Positions 8,241 through 17,225 are shown, numbered from the stretch's first letter. The stretch: DNA of 64,000 nucleotides from Paracrocinitomix mangrovi (GCF_019740355.2 NZ_CP091819.1:1054001-1118000); one strand, 5' to 3'. A program made the numbers and translations. The notes: generated by a model from the letters alone, not told the origin.

Positions 8241-8627
8241 ATGAAGTTGTTCGGTCAAATATCTTCAGTTCTCTTTATAGCACTCATCATGTCTGCTATG
8301 TTATGGAGAACTGTTACGATTTTGCACTTCTATGCCAATCAAGATTCTATTGAGCAAAACCACTGTGAAAACATTGACAAACCTGAACTAAATTGTCATG
8401 GTCATTGTTATCTTGAAAAAAAATTGACCAATAAAGTTCAATCTGACTCCCCTATTACTCAAGGAAAGCAATTGAGAAATTTTTTACTTGTATTTAGAGC
8501 TTTTGAAAATGTGAATGAAATTGATTTCCCTTCTTTTACTAGTTCAAATACTACAAGAAATACCTATTTCTATTCTATTCAGGAACACTTTTTAGTTCCA
8601 GCCAAATCACCTCCTGAATTAAGTTAG
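8241..8627 (+). CDS. Small membrane-anchored protein with CHGHC motif
   Basis: 128 residues: an N-terminal hydrophobic helix (about residues 5-30), then a short extracytoplasmic segment with the motif C-H-G-H-C (LNCHGHCYLEKKL, about 52-64) preceded by another NHC. Such Cys/His clusters bind soft metals such as copper. The C-terminal half is polar. Similar small proteins occur at the head of metal-related loci in Bacteroidota, but the family has no name I can give. It is the first gene of a run with the barrel protein (37-bp gap) and the MbnP-like lipoprotein, supporting a copper-handling role by inference. Confidence 0.7.
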   Translation: MKLFGQISSVLFIALIMSAMLWRTVTILHFYANQDSIEQNHCENIDKPELNCHGHCYLEKKLTNKVQSDSPITQGKQLRNFLLVFRAFENVNEIDFPSFTSSNTTRNTYFYSIQEHFLVPAKSPPELS

Positions 8628-8664
8628 TTGACGATCAAATTATTTTGAATCTATCAATTAACTT

Positions 8665-9600
8665 ATGAAATCAATAACATTAACCTTGATGTTACTGTAT
8701 TTCTCAGTAGGATTCGCATGTGATGGCTGCAGTGTTTACTTGGGTTTAACTCCGAATGATGAGAAACACAATATTGGATTGTATTATAGATACAGATCTA
8801 TGCATGGGCAATATAGTTTATCTGGAACGCAGACCTTAACAAAACACGCTTCACATGGCAATAATCCTAATTTTTGGGGAAATACAATAACTGAAAATTA
8901 CAATACATTTGAATTAAGGGCTAATTTGATATTTAACTACAGATTAAAAACATATATCATTTTACCTTTTACGCTCAATAACCAACTAATAAACAATATA
9001 AGTCAGTATCCAATATATGGCTTTGGTGATCCGGTAATCATTCAGTCTTATCAACTTATTGACCCGTTGAAGACATACAAGAATGAAAACTTCACACAAA
9101 GACTTGAATTGGGAATGGGAATCAAAGCTCCCCTCGGCAAAATTGACAAATTGGTTAACAATGAGCGACCTAATTTAGATTTACAACCTGGAAGTGGAAG
9201 TTGGGATATTATTTGGATGATGAAATACAATATGAAAATTAAAAATACAGGCTTTATGAGTATGGCAAACTATAAGTGGAATACCATGAATAGTGAGTTA
9301 TATAAATATGGTAATACATTTAATTTCAACTTAATGATGTTTTATCAAACCAAAATTAAATCCTTAACGTTCTTACCAATGGCTGGTACATATTTTGAAA
9401 ATGCCACAATGGATGAATCAACAATCATTCATGAAGATACAGGAGGTTCGATTTATTACCTTTCAGGAGGTTTTCAACTTTATTGGGGAAAATTTAAACT
9501 TTTTACTGAGTATCAAAGAGCAGTTAAAAATAAGCTAAATGGATACTCGCAATTAATAACAAGACAAAGAATCAACCTAGGGTTGATCTATAATATCTAA
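8665..9600 (+). CDS. Putative outer-membrane beta-barrel protein, CDGC motif
   Basis: 311 residues with a signal peptide ending near GFA. The mature protein begins CDGCSVYLG, a possible metal-binding or disulfide cysteine pair, followed by alternating beta-strand segments rich in aromatic residues (GLYYRYRSMHG, FELRANLIFNY, LGMGIKAPLG, FQLYWGKFKLFTEY), typical of a 12- to 14-stranded outer-membrane barrel. Gap to the MbnP-like gene is 3 bp, so they are cotranscribed. The location suggests an outer-membrane partner in copper uptake or sensing; substrate is inference only. Confidence 0.75.
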   Translation: MKSITLTLMLLYFSVGFACDGCSVYLGLTPNDEKHNIGLYYRYRSMHGQYSLSGTQTLTKHASHGNNPNFWGNTITENYNTFELRANLIFNYRLKTYIILPFTLNNQLINNISQYPIYGFGDPVIIQSYQLIDPLKTYKNENFTQRLELGMGIKAPLGKIDKLVNNERPNLDLQPGSGSWDIIWMMKYNMKIKNTGFMSMANYKWNTMNSELYKYGNTFNFNLMMFYQTKIKSLTFLPMAGTYFENATMDESTIIHEDTGGSIYYLSGGFQLYWGKFKLFTEYQRAVKNKLNGYSQLITRQRINLGLIYNI

Positions 9601-9603
9601 AAT

Positions 9604-10449
9604 ATGAAAACAACATTTAAAACAATCTTATTCGCATCAACAATTGGTTTGATGGCATTGTCAACTTCTTGTAAAAAGAAAGGATGTACGGATGAAACAG
9701 CTGAAAACTACTCATCAGAAGCAGAAAAAGATGATGGATCTTGTACTTATCCAACAGAAGGTACAGTTACATTAACATTCTCGCATAATGTAGATGGTTC
9801 AGTGTTAACTGCAGATGTTTTTGATCAGTTAAATTATACAACTCCTGAAGGAAACACTTACAGTGTTACTAAGCTTCAGTATTTAATTACTGATGTTAGA
9901 TTATACAAAGCAAGTGGAGACAGTATAATGATTGAAGGATATCACCTGGTTGATTTAACAGACACTTCAACTTTAACTTATGTTTTACCTGAAGTTGTTG
10001 GATTGAATCCTTACACAGGAATTGGTTTTAACTATGGATTTATCGATTCTAAAAATATCTCAGGGGAATATGCTGATTTGAACAGTGCTAGTTGGTCTTC
10101 ACCTGAAATGCTTGGAGGTGGTTACCACCAATTGAAGTTTGAAGGAAGATATATCAATGACGCTACTGACACCATAAATTTCCAGTATCACAATATCACT
10201 AGAACCGAAAATCCGGATAATTCAACATTTGTTGCTAATGATGCAAACATTCACTTAAACAAATCAATGGATTTGACAGGAAATGCCAATATTGAAATTA
10301 AAATGAACATGCAAGAATGGTTCAGAAATCCTAATACATGGGATTTAGATAGTTTATATACTATGCTGATGCCAAACTATGCTGCTCAAATTATGATGAC
10401 AGAGAACTCTTACAGTGTATTTAGTGTAGGAGCCGTAACAGTTGAATAA
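9604..10449 (+). CDS. MbnP-family putative copper-binding lipoprotein
   Basis: 281 residues with a lipoprotein signal (lipobox LSTSC, about residues 19-23). A short GCTDETAENY...DDGSCTY segment, common at the head of Bacteroidota surface proteins, precedes an MbnP-like domain: VTLTFSHNVDG, KLQYLITDVRL, GIGFNYGFIDS, the GGGYHQLKFEGRY segment and MNMQEWFRNP. MbnP proteins are copper-binding periplasmic or outer-membrane lipoproteins first noted near methanobactin genes. The usual partner, a MbnH/MauG-like dihaem peroxidase, is absent here; instead the partners are a barrel and a CHGHC protein. The assignment to the family is fairly confident; the copper role is inferred from it. Confidence 0.82.
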   Translation: MKTTFKTILFASTIGLMALSTSCKKKGCTDETAENYSSEAEKDDGSCTYPTEGTVTLTFSHNVDGSVLTADVFDQLNYTTPEGNTYSVTKLQYLITDVRLYKASGDSIMIEGYHLVDLTDTSTLTYVLPEVVGLNPYTGIGFNYGFIDSKNISGEYADLNSASWSSPEMLGGGYHQLKFEGRYINDATDTINFQYHNITRTENPDNSTFVANDANIHLNKSMDLTGNANIEIKMNMQEWFRNPNTWDLDSLYTMLMPNYAAQIMMTENSYSVFSVGAVTVE

Positions 10450-10469
10450 TTGTAACAAGGACAATAAAA

Positions 10470-10500
10470 AAAAGCCCCTGAATTATCAGGGGCTTTTTTA
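10470..10500. terminator. Bidirectional intrinsic terminator
   Basis: A strong hairpin (AGCCCCTGA/TCAGGGGCT, 10473-10494) is flanked by an A run and a T run, so it can end both the copper-type locus on plus and the 10521 barrel gene on minus. Confidence 0.9.
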
Positions 10501-10520
10501 TTTATATCAGGTTGTAGGAT

Positions 10521-11009
10521 TTAAAATGTATATCTGACAGAGAATCCTCCTTCATATCCAAATGGATCATAATCGCTATATGTGTAGAATCCCCACATTG
10601 GTCTCCAATCTAAACTGATTAATATTGGAGCATTGTGTTGATTGAAATCATACTCTAAACCAATCTGTCCTCCAATTGCAAGTGTCAATCCATAAGAATC
10701 ATAAAACTTTGATCTGTACTGTCCAATTCTTGCTCCTGGTCCAACATACCAGTTTAAACCTTCTGTGATATTCCAATCCCAGTGAAAAACAGCCGCTAAG
10801 CCAATATGAGCCCAGTTTTTGTGTCTTCTACCTCCAAGATCTAACTCTAAACGGTTTTTGTCACCAAAACCATGCTGATATGAAATCTCTGCTCCATTTG
10901 AGTAATAAGCTGAAGCAAATCTAATACCGATTGCGTGTGGATTTACTTGTCCAAATGATTGAAATGATAATAATCCTAAAAATAATACTAGTGTTTTTGT
11001 GAAATTCAT
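10521..11009 (-). CDS. Small outer-membrane beta-barrel protein
   Basis: 162 residues with a signal peptide ending near SFG-Q. The mature chain has about eight amphipathic beta strands (GIRFASAYYSNGAEISY, LELDLGG, GLAAVFHWDW, WYVGPGARIGQY, IGGQIGLEYDF, GGFSVRYTF) and ends in an aromatic-X-Phe, as in small 8-stranded OmpA- or OmpW-like barrels. No ligand can be named. Read away from the convergent copper-type locus and likely monocistronic. Upstream 181-bp divergent region holds the promoter of the DUF2892 gene. Confidence 0.78.
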   Translation of the reverse strand: MNFTKTLVLFLGLLSFQSFGQVNPHAIGIRFASAYYSNGAEISYQHGFGDKNRLELDLGGRRHKNWAHIGLAAVFHWDWNITEGLNWYVGPGARIGQYRSKFYDSYGLTLAIGGQIGLEYDFNQHNAPILISLDWRPMWGFYTYSDYDPFGYEGGFSVRYTF

Positions 11010-11133
11010 AAGGTAACTTTTGATTTAATTCTAAGATAACTTTTCAGATTAATTATACCAAATGAATTTGCTTAACCCCTATATTTTTTCGACGAAGTTT
11101 TCTGACAAAAGTCTTATTTAAAAATGATAAATG

Positions 11134-11167
11134 TTGTAACATGTATTTTTCAATCTCCCTAATTTTG
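11134..11167 (+). promoter_or_regulatory. Putative promoter for the DUF2892 gene
   Basis: TTG at 11134-11136 and TAATTTTG at 11160-11167 match the -33/-7 pattern, with a slightly long spacing of 23 bp. Predicted transcription start is near 11173, leaving a leader of about 18 nt. Confidence 0.5.
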
Positions 11168-11190
11168 GTCCTAAATAAACACTTTGAACT

Positions 11191-11394
11191 ATGAAAAAAA
11201 ATATGGGAAATGCAGATAGAATTATAAGAGTAATTCTAGCGGGCGTATTAGCAGGATTGTACTTTGGAAATGTAGTTACCGGAACTTTAGGAATTGTTTT
11301 AGTTGCACTTGGCGGAGTCTTTTTATTGACGAGTCTAATTGGATTTTGTCCGTTGTATGCCCCTTTCGGAATTAAAACTTGTAAAACAAAATAA
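11191..11394 (+). CDS. DUF2892 (YgaP-like membrane domain) protein
   Basis: 67 residues with the DUF2892 pattern: N-terminal KNMGNADRIIRVI, two hydrophobic helices separated by a short turn, and the end GFCPLYAPFGIKTCK, containing a conserved Cys-Pro and a second Cys. In YgaP of E. coli this domain is fused to a rhodanese; free-standing forms are common in Bacteroidota and have no established function. Inner-membrane location expected. Its terminator overlaps the tail of the convergent FAD dehydrogenase gene. Confidence 0.88.
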   Translation: MKKNMGNADRIIRVILAGVLAGLYFGNVVTGTLGIVLVALGGVFLLTSLIGFCPLYAPFGIKTCKTK

Positions 11395-11400
11395 TAGATG

Positions 11401-11432
11401 AAAGGATGTCCTTACTGGGCATCCTTTTTTTC
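11401..11432 (+). terminator. Intrinsic terminator after the DUF2892 gene
   Basis: AAAGGATG (11401-11408) pairs with CATCCTTT (11420-11427) and runs into a T stretch. The hairpin overlaps the last codons of the minus-strand FAD dehydrogenase gene. Confidence 0.75.
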
Positions 11433-12968
11433 TTTGATTTTGTCAATACATTTCATTCCGTCTATCGCCGCGGAAATTATTCCACCCGCATAGCCAGCAC
11501 CTTCACCGCAGGGATATAATCCTTTGACATTAGTAGATTCTAATGATTCATCATCTCTATCTATTTGAACAGGAGATGAAGTTCTTGATTCTGGAGCATG
11601 CAAAACTGCACTATTGGTTAGATAACCTTTCATCTTATTACCAAAATCCTTAAATGCTCTTTTTAATTTCTCTGCAATCAATTTTGGTAAAACCTCATTT
11701 AAATCAACTGAAACTAAACCGGGCTGATAAGATGTTTGCGGTAATGATTGTGACACTTTTCCTTCAATAAAATCTATCATTCTTTGTGCAGGAACTTTTT
11801 GCGACTTACCTGCCGATTCCCAACACTTACGCTCTACCATTTTTTGATAATTCAAACAAACAAATGGATCGTTTGAGCCAGGGGCAATATCATCAGGACT
11901 CACCTGCACTACTATACCTGAATTTGAATAAGGATTATTTCTCTTAGATGGAGACCATCCGTTAGTAACAACTTCTTCAGTATCCGTAGCACACGGAGCT
12001 ACTATCCCTCCAGGACACATACAAAAACTGTACACACCCATTCCGTCCACTTGAGTAACTAAAGAGTATGAAGCCGGAGGTAAATTATCACCACTCAACT
12101 CTCCGTGATATTGAATTTGGTCAATTAAATTTTGATCGTGCTCTATCCTAACACCTAATGCAAAAGGTTTTGCTTTAATTGCAACTCCTTTAGTCTTCAT
12201 TAAGTCAAAAATATCTCTTGCTGAATGGCCGGTAGCTAGAATAAGGTTATCAAATTGGTATTTCTTGTCATTGTTGATTGTAATTCCTTTCAGCTTTCCA
12301 TTTTCAATCTCTAAATCAGTTAATTTAGCATCAAAATGTACTTCTCCTCCACGCGTTATTATTTCTTCCCTCATTTCCTGAATGATTTTAGGAAGTTTAT
12401 TGGTACCGATATGAGGATGAGCATCCACTAAAATATCCTTATCAGCTCCAAAATGAACAAACCATTCCAATGCTCTTTTTACATTTCCTCTTTTCTTTGA
12501 ACGAGTATATAACTTACCATCTGAAAAAGTTCCTGCTCCACCTTCTCCAAAGCAATAATTTGATTCAGGATTTACAGCATGATCTTGATGAATTGCTTTC
12601 AAATCTCTTCTTCTTGAACGAACATCCTTACCCCTTTCAAAAATGATGGGTTTAATACCAATTTCTAAAGCGCGTAATGCAGCAAACAAACCGGCAGGAC
12701 CGGCTCCAATTATCGCTACCTCATCTCCATTACTTACATCAATCGGATGAAAGTAATCAGTTTCATCATTGAATTCTTCATTGATGTAAACTGCCACTTT
12801 AAGATTATACTTCACAGGTTTTTTACGCGCGTCAATAGATCTTTTTAGAATCTCAATGTGATTGACGTCATCTATGCGAACTCTTAGCTCTCGACAAATC
12901 TGCTCATTGATGTATTCTTCATTGTGAATATGATCTGCAGGTATGCGTAATTGTAATTCGTGTATCAC
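11412..12968 (-). CDS. NAD(P)/FAD-dependent dehydrogenase (COG2509 type)
   Basis: About 518 residues from a GTG start at 12968 (reading IHELQLRIP, which fits the family N-terminus better than a TTG at 12995 that would overlap the porT-like gene). The FAD-binding dinucleotide motif AIIGAGPAGLFAA lies near residue 95, followed by FERGKDVRSRRRD and the family-typical CFGEGGAGTFSDGKL. A second nucleotide-binding part (NLILATGHSARDIFDLM) and the C-terminal FAD contact PCGEGAGYAGGI are present. An N-terminal domain precedes the flavin fold. The family is uncharacterised; an oxidoreductase role is safe, the substrate unknown. Confidence 0.88.
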   Translation of the reverse strand: MIHELQLRIPADHIHNEEYINEQICRELRVRIDDVNHIEILKRSIDARKKPVKYNLKVAVYINEEFNDETDYFHPIDVSNGDEVAIIGAGPAGLFAALRALEIGIKPIIFERGKDVRSRRRDLKAIHQDHAVNPESNYCFGEGGAGTFSDGKLYTRSKKRGNVKRALEWFVHFGADKDILVDAHPHIGTNKLPKIIQEMREEIITRGGEVHFDAKLTDLEIENGKLKGITINNDKKYQFDNLILATGHSARDIFDLMKTKGVAIKAKPFALGVRIEHDQNLIDQIQYHGELSGDNLPPASYSLVTQVDGMGVYSFCMCPGGIVAPCATDTEEVVTNGWSPSKRNNPYSNSGIVVQVSPDDIAPGSNDPFVCLNYQKMVERKCWESAGKSQKVPAQRMIDFIEGKVSQSLPQTSYQPGLVSVDLNEVLPKLIAEKLKRAFKDFGNKMKGYLTNSAVLHAPESRTSSPVQIDRDDESLESTNVKGLYPCGEGAGYAGGIISAAIDGMKCIDKIKEKKDAQ

Positions 12969-12984
12969 AGAGATAAAATAAAAT

Positions 12985-13695
12985 CTAACCTTCAAATGTA
13001 AGGGAGAACCACCACACCTTCGTTTTTAGTGATGATAAAGGATCCATAAAGAATGAATGATCCTGAATACTAACATTCTTTATTCCATTGGAGATTTTTA
13101 ATTCTATTCCGAATTTGAAATAAGGTAACCAAAAATCAAATCCTCCTCCCGCTTGATAAGACCAATCATGTGCTTCAATCTTTACAATTGGATCTCCCAA
13201 CTGCTGATCTACATCTTTTTGGCTGGCTAAATCATAGCTATATTGCATTCCACCAATGGCATATGCTGCAAAGTTGTTAATACGCTTGGTTCGCAGTTTA
13301 AGAAGTAAAGGGAAATCTAAATACGTTGATTCCAATCTATTCTCTCTTTGCTCCATTGAGCTGGTTTGCTTATTCCAATAAGTATAGGTGAACAATCTCT
13401 CTTGAAAAGATAAAGAGGGAATAAATCTTAAATGAACTGTTTCATGAATATCCCAAGAACTAATTATTCCCAAATTAAATCCGGGTTGTTTATCTATGCT
13501 GATGTTTGTAATTGAATCAATGTTAGATGAATCAGCATTAAGGGTATATCTAAAATTTGAAGTATTAAAACCAAGAGTAAATCCAAAATGGACTTTTTTA
13601 TTATCAAAACGTGGATAATTCTTTCCAAATCTTTGTCCCCATCCTACTCCACAGAAGAACACACTCAACAATATGAACAAACTCAATTTTTTCAA
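12985..13695 (-). CDS. porT: PorT-like outer-membrane barrel, type IX secretion component
   Basis: 236 residues with a signal peptide ending GVGWG-Q and a beta-barrel body: HFGFTLGFNTSNFRY, GFNLGIISSW, FIPSLSFQERLF, TYLDFPLLLKLRTKR, AYAIGGMQYSYDL, WSYQAGGGFDFWLPYFKFGIELK. This matches PorT of the Bacteroidota T9SS, which in flavobacteria commonly lies next to ubiE, as here (89 bp away). PorT is needed for secretion of cargo with C-terminal sorting domains; such a cargo is encoded at 51880. A generic porin-family barrel is the alternative. Gene symbol given from context plus sequence pattern. Confidence 0.72.
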   Translation of the reverse strand: MKKLSLFILLSVFFCGVGWGQRFGKNYPRFDNKKVHFGFTLGFNTSNFRYTLNADSSNIDSITNISIDKQPGFNLGIISSWDIHETVHLRFIPSLSFQERLFTYTYWNKQTSSMEQRENRLESTYLDFPLLLKLRTKRINNFAAYAIGGMQYSYDLASQKDVDQQLGDPIVKIEAHDWSYQAGGGFDFWLPYFKFGIELKISNGIKNVSIQDHSFFMDPLSSLKTKVWWFSLTFEG

Positions 13696-13702
13696 GGCTA
13701 TG

Positions 13703-13710
13703 CAAATCTA
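13703..13710 (-). promoter_or_regulatory. Putative -7 promoter element for the porT-like gene
   Basis: Minus-strand TAGATTTG matches TAnnTTTG and ends 7 bp before the ATG at 13695, predicting a leader of only a few nucleotides. It suggests that the porT-like gene has its own promoter separate from ubiE. Confidence 0.45.
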
Positions 13711-13783
13711 GTAAATCTGAATCAGACGTTCATACAGTTTAAATGTGATTAATTAAACCAATAACGTTGAAAAATAGCAGATG

Positions 13784-14512
13784 TTACTTTTCACCAACAT
13801 AAATTGTGGCAATTCCTCCAGATACAAGTTTAGAACTGATGTTTTTGAAGCCGGTTTTTTTCATTATTTCAATGAAAGCCTGTCCTTCAGGGAATGCAGC
13901 AACTGACTCGGGCAAGTATGTATAAGCCGCTTCATCTTTTGAAATAGAACGACCGATTTTAGGTATGATGTATTTAGAATAAAATCCGAATGATTGCTTT
14001 ACAGGAAATCTCTTTGGTTTAGAGAATTCAAGAATTATAGCAGGAGCACCAGGTTTTAAAACGCGTAACATTTCTCCTAATCCCTTCTCCAAATTTTCAA
14101 AGTTACGTACACCAAATCCTACTGTAATTCCGTCAAAATGATTTTCTTCAAATGGCAGATTTTCAGAATCTCCTTGAATCATTTCAATTTTATCAGACAA
14201 ACCTTTCTTCTCCATCTTCTTTCTGCCTACTTCAAGCATCCCTTCTGACAAATCAAGACCCACAATTTTAATAGGATTCAATCGCATAGATGAAATAGCG
14301 AAATCACCCGTACCTGTTGCAATATCCAAAATAATTTTTGGCTCATACTGCTTAAGAATTCTAACTGCTTTCTTTCTCCAAATCTTATCAATCCCCATAG
14401 ATAGAAAGTGATTTAAAAAATCATATCTATGCGAAATATTGTCAAACATTTCAGCTACTTCTTCTTTCTTAGAAGATTGCTGTTTGTTATATGGTTTTAC
14501 TGATGTTCCCAA
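13784..14512 (-). CDS. ubiE: Demethylmenaquinone methyltransferase
   Basis: 242 residues. Class I SAM-dependent methyltransferase of the UbiE/MenG family, which methylates demethylmenaquinone to menaquinone in the membrane. Motifs: N-terminal [17 protein letters not shown], the SAM loop [11 protein letters not shown] (about residues 60-70), [25 protein letters not shown] and the C-terminal [12 protein letters not shown], all family hallmarks. The start is a TTG at 14512; it keeps the conserved KPY N-terminal motif and leaves a 1-bp gap to the upstream kinase gene. In Bacteroidota the product is menaquinone, so menG is an equally valid name. Confidence 0.95.
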   Translation of the reverse strand: MGTSVKPYNKQQSSKKEEVAEMFDNISHRYDFLNHFLSMGIDKIWRKKAVRILKQYEPKIILDIATGTGDFAISSMRLNPIKIVGLDLSEGMLEVGRKKMEKKGLSDKIEMIQGDSENLPFEENHFDGITVGFGVRNFENLEKGLGEMLRVLKPGAPAIILEFSKPKRFPVKQSFGFYSKYIIPKIGRSISKDEAAYTYLPESVAAFPEGQAFIEIMKKTGFKNISSKLVSGGIATIYVGEK

Positions 14513-14513
14513 C

Positions 14514-15500
14514 TTAAATTTTATCTTTTGCTTCTTTCAACAATTCGTCCTTATCTATGGACACTACTCCAACTTTTTCACAAACCAAACCACCGGCTAA
14601 ATTTGCCAAAGTAGCAATGGTTTTAGGATCTAATCCGCTCGCCAAACACAAGGTTGCAACACTAATTACTGTATCTCCCGCTCCTGACACATCTGCAATA
14701 AGTCGTGGATATGCCGGGATAAAATGATTTTTTGAAGCTTCATTTATATACACTCCATGTTCGCTCATGGTAACAAAAGTGAACTTCGGGTTTAATTCTT
14801 TATTAATTACCTTAACTGCTTCCAGGAATGTATCTTTTTCATTCAAATCAATAGTTACTTGCGTCCCTTCTGACAATTCTTTCAGATTAGGCTTGAATAA
14901 TGTAACATCTTTGTAAGAGAAAAAGTTTTCCTTTTTAGGATCAACTGTAGTAATTATTCCCTCTTCATTAGCATACTTTACTATTTCTTCAATTAAGCCC
15001 GGAGTTAAAACCCCTTTGTTATAATCTTGAAAAATGATAGCTGCAACATCTTCTTTACTGCAGTAATCTTTTATTTCATTGATCAAAGTAAATTCAGATG
15101 ATGAAGAAATAGGATCTGTTTTTTCATGATCAACCCTTACCAATTGCTGATTGTTTCCAATGACTCTGGTTTTAACAGTTGTAATTCGCTCATCATTTTG
15201 AATAATTCCTCTTGCAGATAGTTGAGCTTCATTGATCAACTTTAAAAAATGTTCTGCTTCCTCATCTTTACCAATAATGGTATATATAATAGGTTCAGCA
15301 CCTAACGATTTTAAATTCAAAGCAACATTGGCTGCACCTCCCAAACGGCTAGTTCTACTTTTAAAGTTTACTACCGGGACAGGAGCTTCAGGTGAAATTC
15401 TGGTCACTTTACCTTCGATATAGGTATCTACCATTACATCTCCTAAAACAATAATTTTTTTGCCTTGAAAATTTTTAAATATCGTGTTGATGCTTCCCAT
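14514..15500 (-). CDS. rfaE1: D-glycero-beta-D-manno-heptose-7-phosphate kinase (RfaE1/HldE N-domain type)
   Basis: 328 residues of the PfkB ribokinase fold. N-terminal [26 protein letters not shown] and [16 protein letters not shown] are characteristic of heptose-7-phosphate kinase; the catalytic anion-hole motif SGAGDTVIS lies near residue 270. The adenylyltransferase half found in bifunctional HldE is missing, so this is the stand-alone kinase form. It supplies ADP-heptose for the LPS inner core. Overlaps the upstream aminotransferase gene by 1 bp and precedes ubiE by 1 bp, forming a three-gene operon. Confidence 0.93.
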   Translation of the reverse strand: MGSINTIFKNFQGKKIIVLGDVMVDTYIEGKVTRISPEAPVPVVNFKSRTSRLGGAANVALNLKSLGAEPIIYTIIGKDEEAEHFLKLINEAQLSARGIIQNDERITTVKTRVIGNNQQLVRVDHEKTDPISSSSEFTLINEIKDYCSKEDVAAIIFQDYNKGVLTPGLIEEIVKYANEEGIITTVDPKKENFFSYKDVTLFKPNLKELSEGTQVTIDLNEKDTFLEAVKVINKELNPKFTFVTMSEHGVYINEASKNHFIPAYPRLIADVSGAGDTVISVATLCLASGLDPKTIATLANLAGGLVCEKVGVVSIDKDELLKEAKDKI

Positions 15501-16693
15501 TAACTCAATTTATCTAATGCTAATTTAATTCTGTCAATCGCTGCAATTAAAGTTTCTTCTGCTGCAGCATAAGATAATCTGATGCAATTAGGATCTCCAA
15601 AAGCTTCACCAGTAACAACCGCAACTAATGCTTCATCTAATAAATACATTGATAAGTCTGTTGCAGATTGAATTGTATGATTGCCGTATGATTTTCCAAA
15701 AAAGTTAGTGATATCAGGGAAAACATAAAAAGCTCCCTCAGGAACATTCAATTTAACACCATCAATCTCTCCCATCTTTTGTAATACTAAATCTCTTCTT
15801 TTATGGAACGCATCCACCATAAATTTTATTTCAGATGGATCTGCTTCAACTGCTGCCTTAGTCGCTCTTTGAGCTATTGAACTTGCACCTGAAGTAAACT
15901 GTCCTTGCAATTTAGCACAAGCCTTTGCAATATCTTTTGGAGCACCAATGTATCCAATTCTATATCCTGTCATGGCAAATGCTTTTGACACTCCATTTAC
16001 TGTAACAACTTGTTCGTAGATATCGTCAAACGCAGCTAAACTCACATTTTTTCCAACAAAATTAATGTGCTCATAAATCTCATCTGCAATTACTACTAGG
16101 TTTGGGTATTTCTTTATTACAGCTGCTAATGATGCCAATTCTTCTCTTGAATATGCAGATCCAGTAGGATTACATGGGTTAGAGAAAATCATCAATTTTG
16201 TTTTTGGCGTAATTGCCGCTTCTAGTTGATCTGCAGTTATTTTAAAATCACTTTCAATACCAGCTTTTACAAAAACCGGTTCCCCACCAAATAAGGCAAC
16301 TTGCTCAGCATAAGTAACCCAATAAGGAACTGGTACAATTACCTCATCTCCTTCGTTTACCATTGCCATAACAACATTAACGATACTTTGCTTAGCACCT
16401 GTAGAAACCACTATTTGATCAGCATCATATTTTAAGCCGTTATCTCTTAAAAATTTACCGGCAATTGCTTCTTGTAAATCCTTGTAACCAGGAACCGGCA
16501 TATACTTAGAAAAATTCTGATCAACAGCTTCTTTGGCTGCAACTTTCACAAAATCCGGAACGTTAAAATCCGGTTCTCCTAAACTTAATGAGATAATATC
16601 TTTACCTTGAGCAATAAGCTCTCTACTTTTAGCAGCCATAGCAATGGTTGCTGATTCGGCCAAATTGTTGACTCTTTCTGATAAACGGCTCAT
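15500..16693 (-). CDS. Class I aminotransferase, aspartate aminotransferase type
   Basis: 397 residues of fold-type I PLP enzyme. SLGEPDFNVPDFV near residue 40, the NPCNPTGSAYSREEL motif near 175, DEIYEHINF with the PLP-ring Asp, the PLP-binding lysine in SKAFAMTGYRIGYIG (about 240) and the C-terminal substrate-carboxylate Arg in CIRLSYAA. Most similar to the aspartate/prephenate aminotransferase I-gamma group, so the reaction is probably aspartate to oxaloacetate transamination, possibly also prephenate. First gene of the operon leading into rfaE1 and ubiE; functional linkage is not obvious. Confidence 0.93.
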   Translation of the reverse strand: MSRLSERVNNLAESATIAMAAKSRELIAQGKDIISLSLGEPDFNVPDFVKVAAKEAVDQNFSKYMPVPGYKDLQEAIAGKFLRDNGLKYDADQIVVSTGAKQSIVNVVMAMVNEGDEVIVPVPYWVTYAEQVALFGGEPVFVKAGIESDFKITADQLEAAITPKTKLMIFSNPCNPTGSAYSREELASLAAVIKKYPNLVVIADEIYEHINFVGKNVSLAAFDDIYEQVVTVNGVSKAFAMTGYRIGYIGAPKDIAKACAKLQGQFTSGASSIAQRATKAAVEADPSEIKFMVDAFHKRRDLVLQKMGEIDGVKLNVPEGAFYVFPDITNFFGKSYGNHTIQSATDLSMYLLDEALVAVVTGEAFGDPNCIRLSYAAAEETLIAAIDRIKLALDKLS

Positions 16694-16707
16694 GAGATTT
16701 TTTTTAG

Positions 16708-16715
16708 CAAAACTA
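16708..16715 (-). promoter_or_regulatory. Putative -7 promoter element for the aminotransferase operon
   Basis: Minus-strand TAGTTTTG matches TAnnTTTG and ends 15 bp before the ATG at 16693, predicting a leader of about 9 nt. Confidence 0.5.
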
Positions 16716-16737
16716 ATTAATTTTGAATGTCGGCTTC

Positions 16738-17196
16738 TTAAATGAAATCAAAATCAAGTGAAGTCATTCCACTTTTTTGATGAGGGTAAGCATTAAATGT
16801 TCCTGTACCCATAGCTACTAACTCTCCACTTTCCTGATTAAAAATTTCACCTTGGGCAATAATGATTCTTTTTCCTTTAGAAATAATAGTTCCTTTTCCA
16901 ATTAACACATCTCCTTTTCTAACTGGTAAAATATAGTTGATTTTAAATTCTACAGTTGAAACCAAATTACCATCTGCTGATGATCTGTGCAGAGCTGCAA
17001 CTCCCATAATTCCATCCATATAAGCGGCAATAACACCACCATGCGCAGTTGTTGGTGTTGCGAGATGGTCTTTTGAAATCACAAGTTTATACTCTATTCC
17101 GTCTTCTTCAAATTTGGTTAACTCTGTTCCTAAAAGTCTTCCAAATTGATTTGTTTCTGAATATACTTTTATAAGTAGATCTCTGAAATCTTTCAT
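16738..17196 (-). CDS. PaaI-type hotdog-fold thioesterase
   Basis: About 152 residues from the ATG at 17196 (a TTG at 17220 lies inside the promoter box and is rejected). The hotdog fold is shown by HGGVIAAYMDGIMGVAAL, the helix-plus-catalytic region of PaaI/YbgC-like acyl-CoA thioesterases, followed by VSTVEFKINYILPVRKGDVLIGKG and GRIIIAQGEIFN-like strands. It probably hydrolyses an acyl-CoA in the cytoplasm; substrate not predictable. It has its own TAnnTTTG box and is separate from the aminotransferase operon, which starts 45 bp downstream. Confidence 0.88.
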   Translation of the reverse strand: MKDFRDLLIKVYSETNQFGRLLGTELTKFEEDGIEYKLVISKDHLATPTTAHGGVIAAYMDGIMGVAALHRSSADGNLVSTVEFKINYILPVRKGDVLIGKGTIISKGKRIIIAQGEIFNQESGELVAMGTGTFNAYPHQKSGMTSLDFDFI

Positions 17197-17217
17197 ACTT
17201 CTGTGAAAATTGAGGTA

Positions 17218-17225
17218 CAAATCTA
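17218..17225 (-). promoter_or_regulatory. Putative -7 promoter element for the thioesterase gene
   Basis: Minus-strand TAGATTTG matches TAnnTTTG. It overlaps the upstream TTG candidate start and therefore favours the ATG at 17196 as the true start, with a leader of about 15 nt. Confidence 0.5.
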
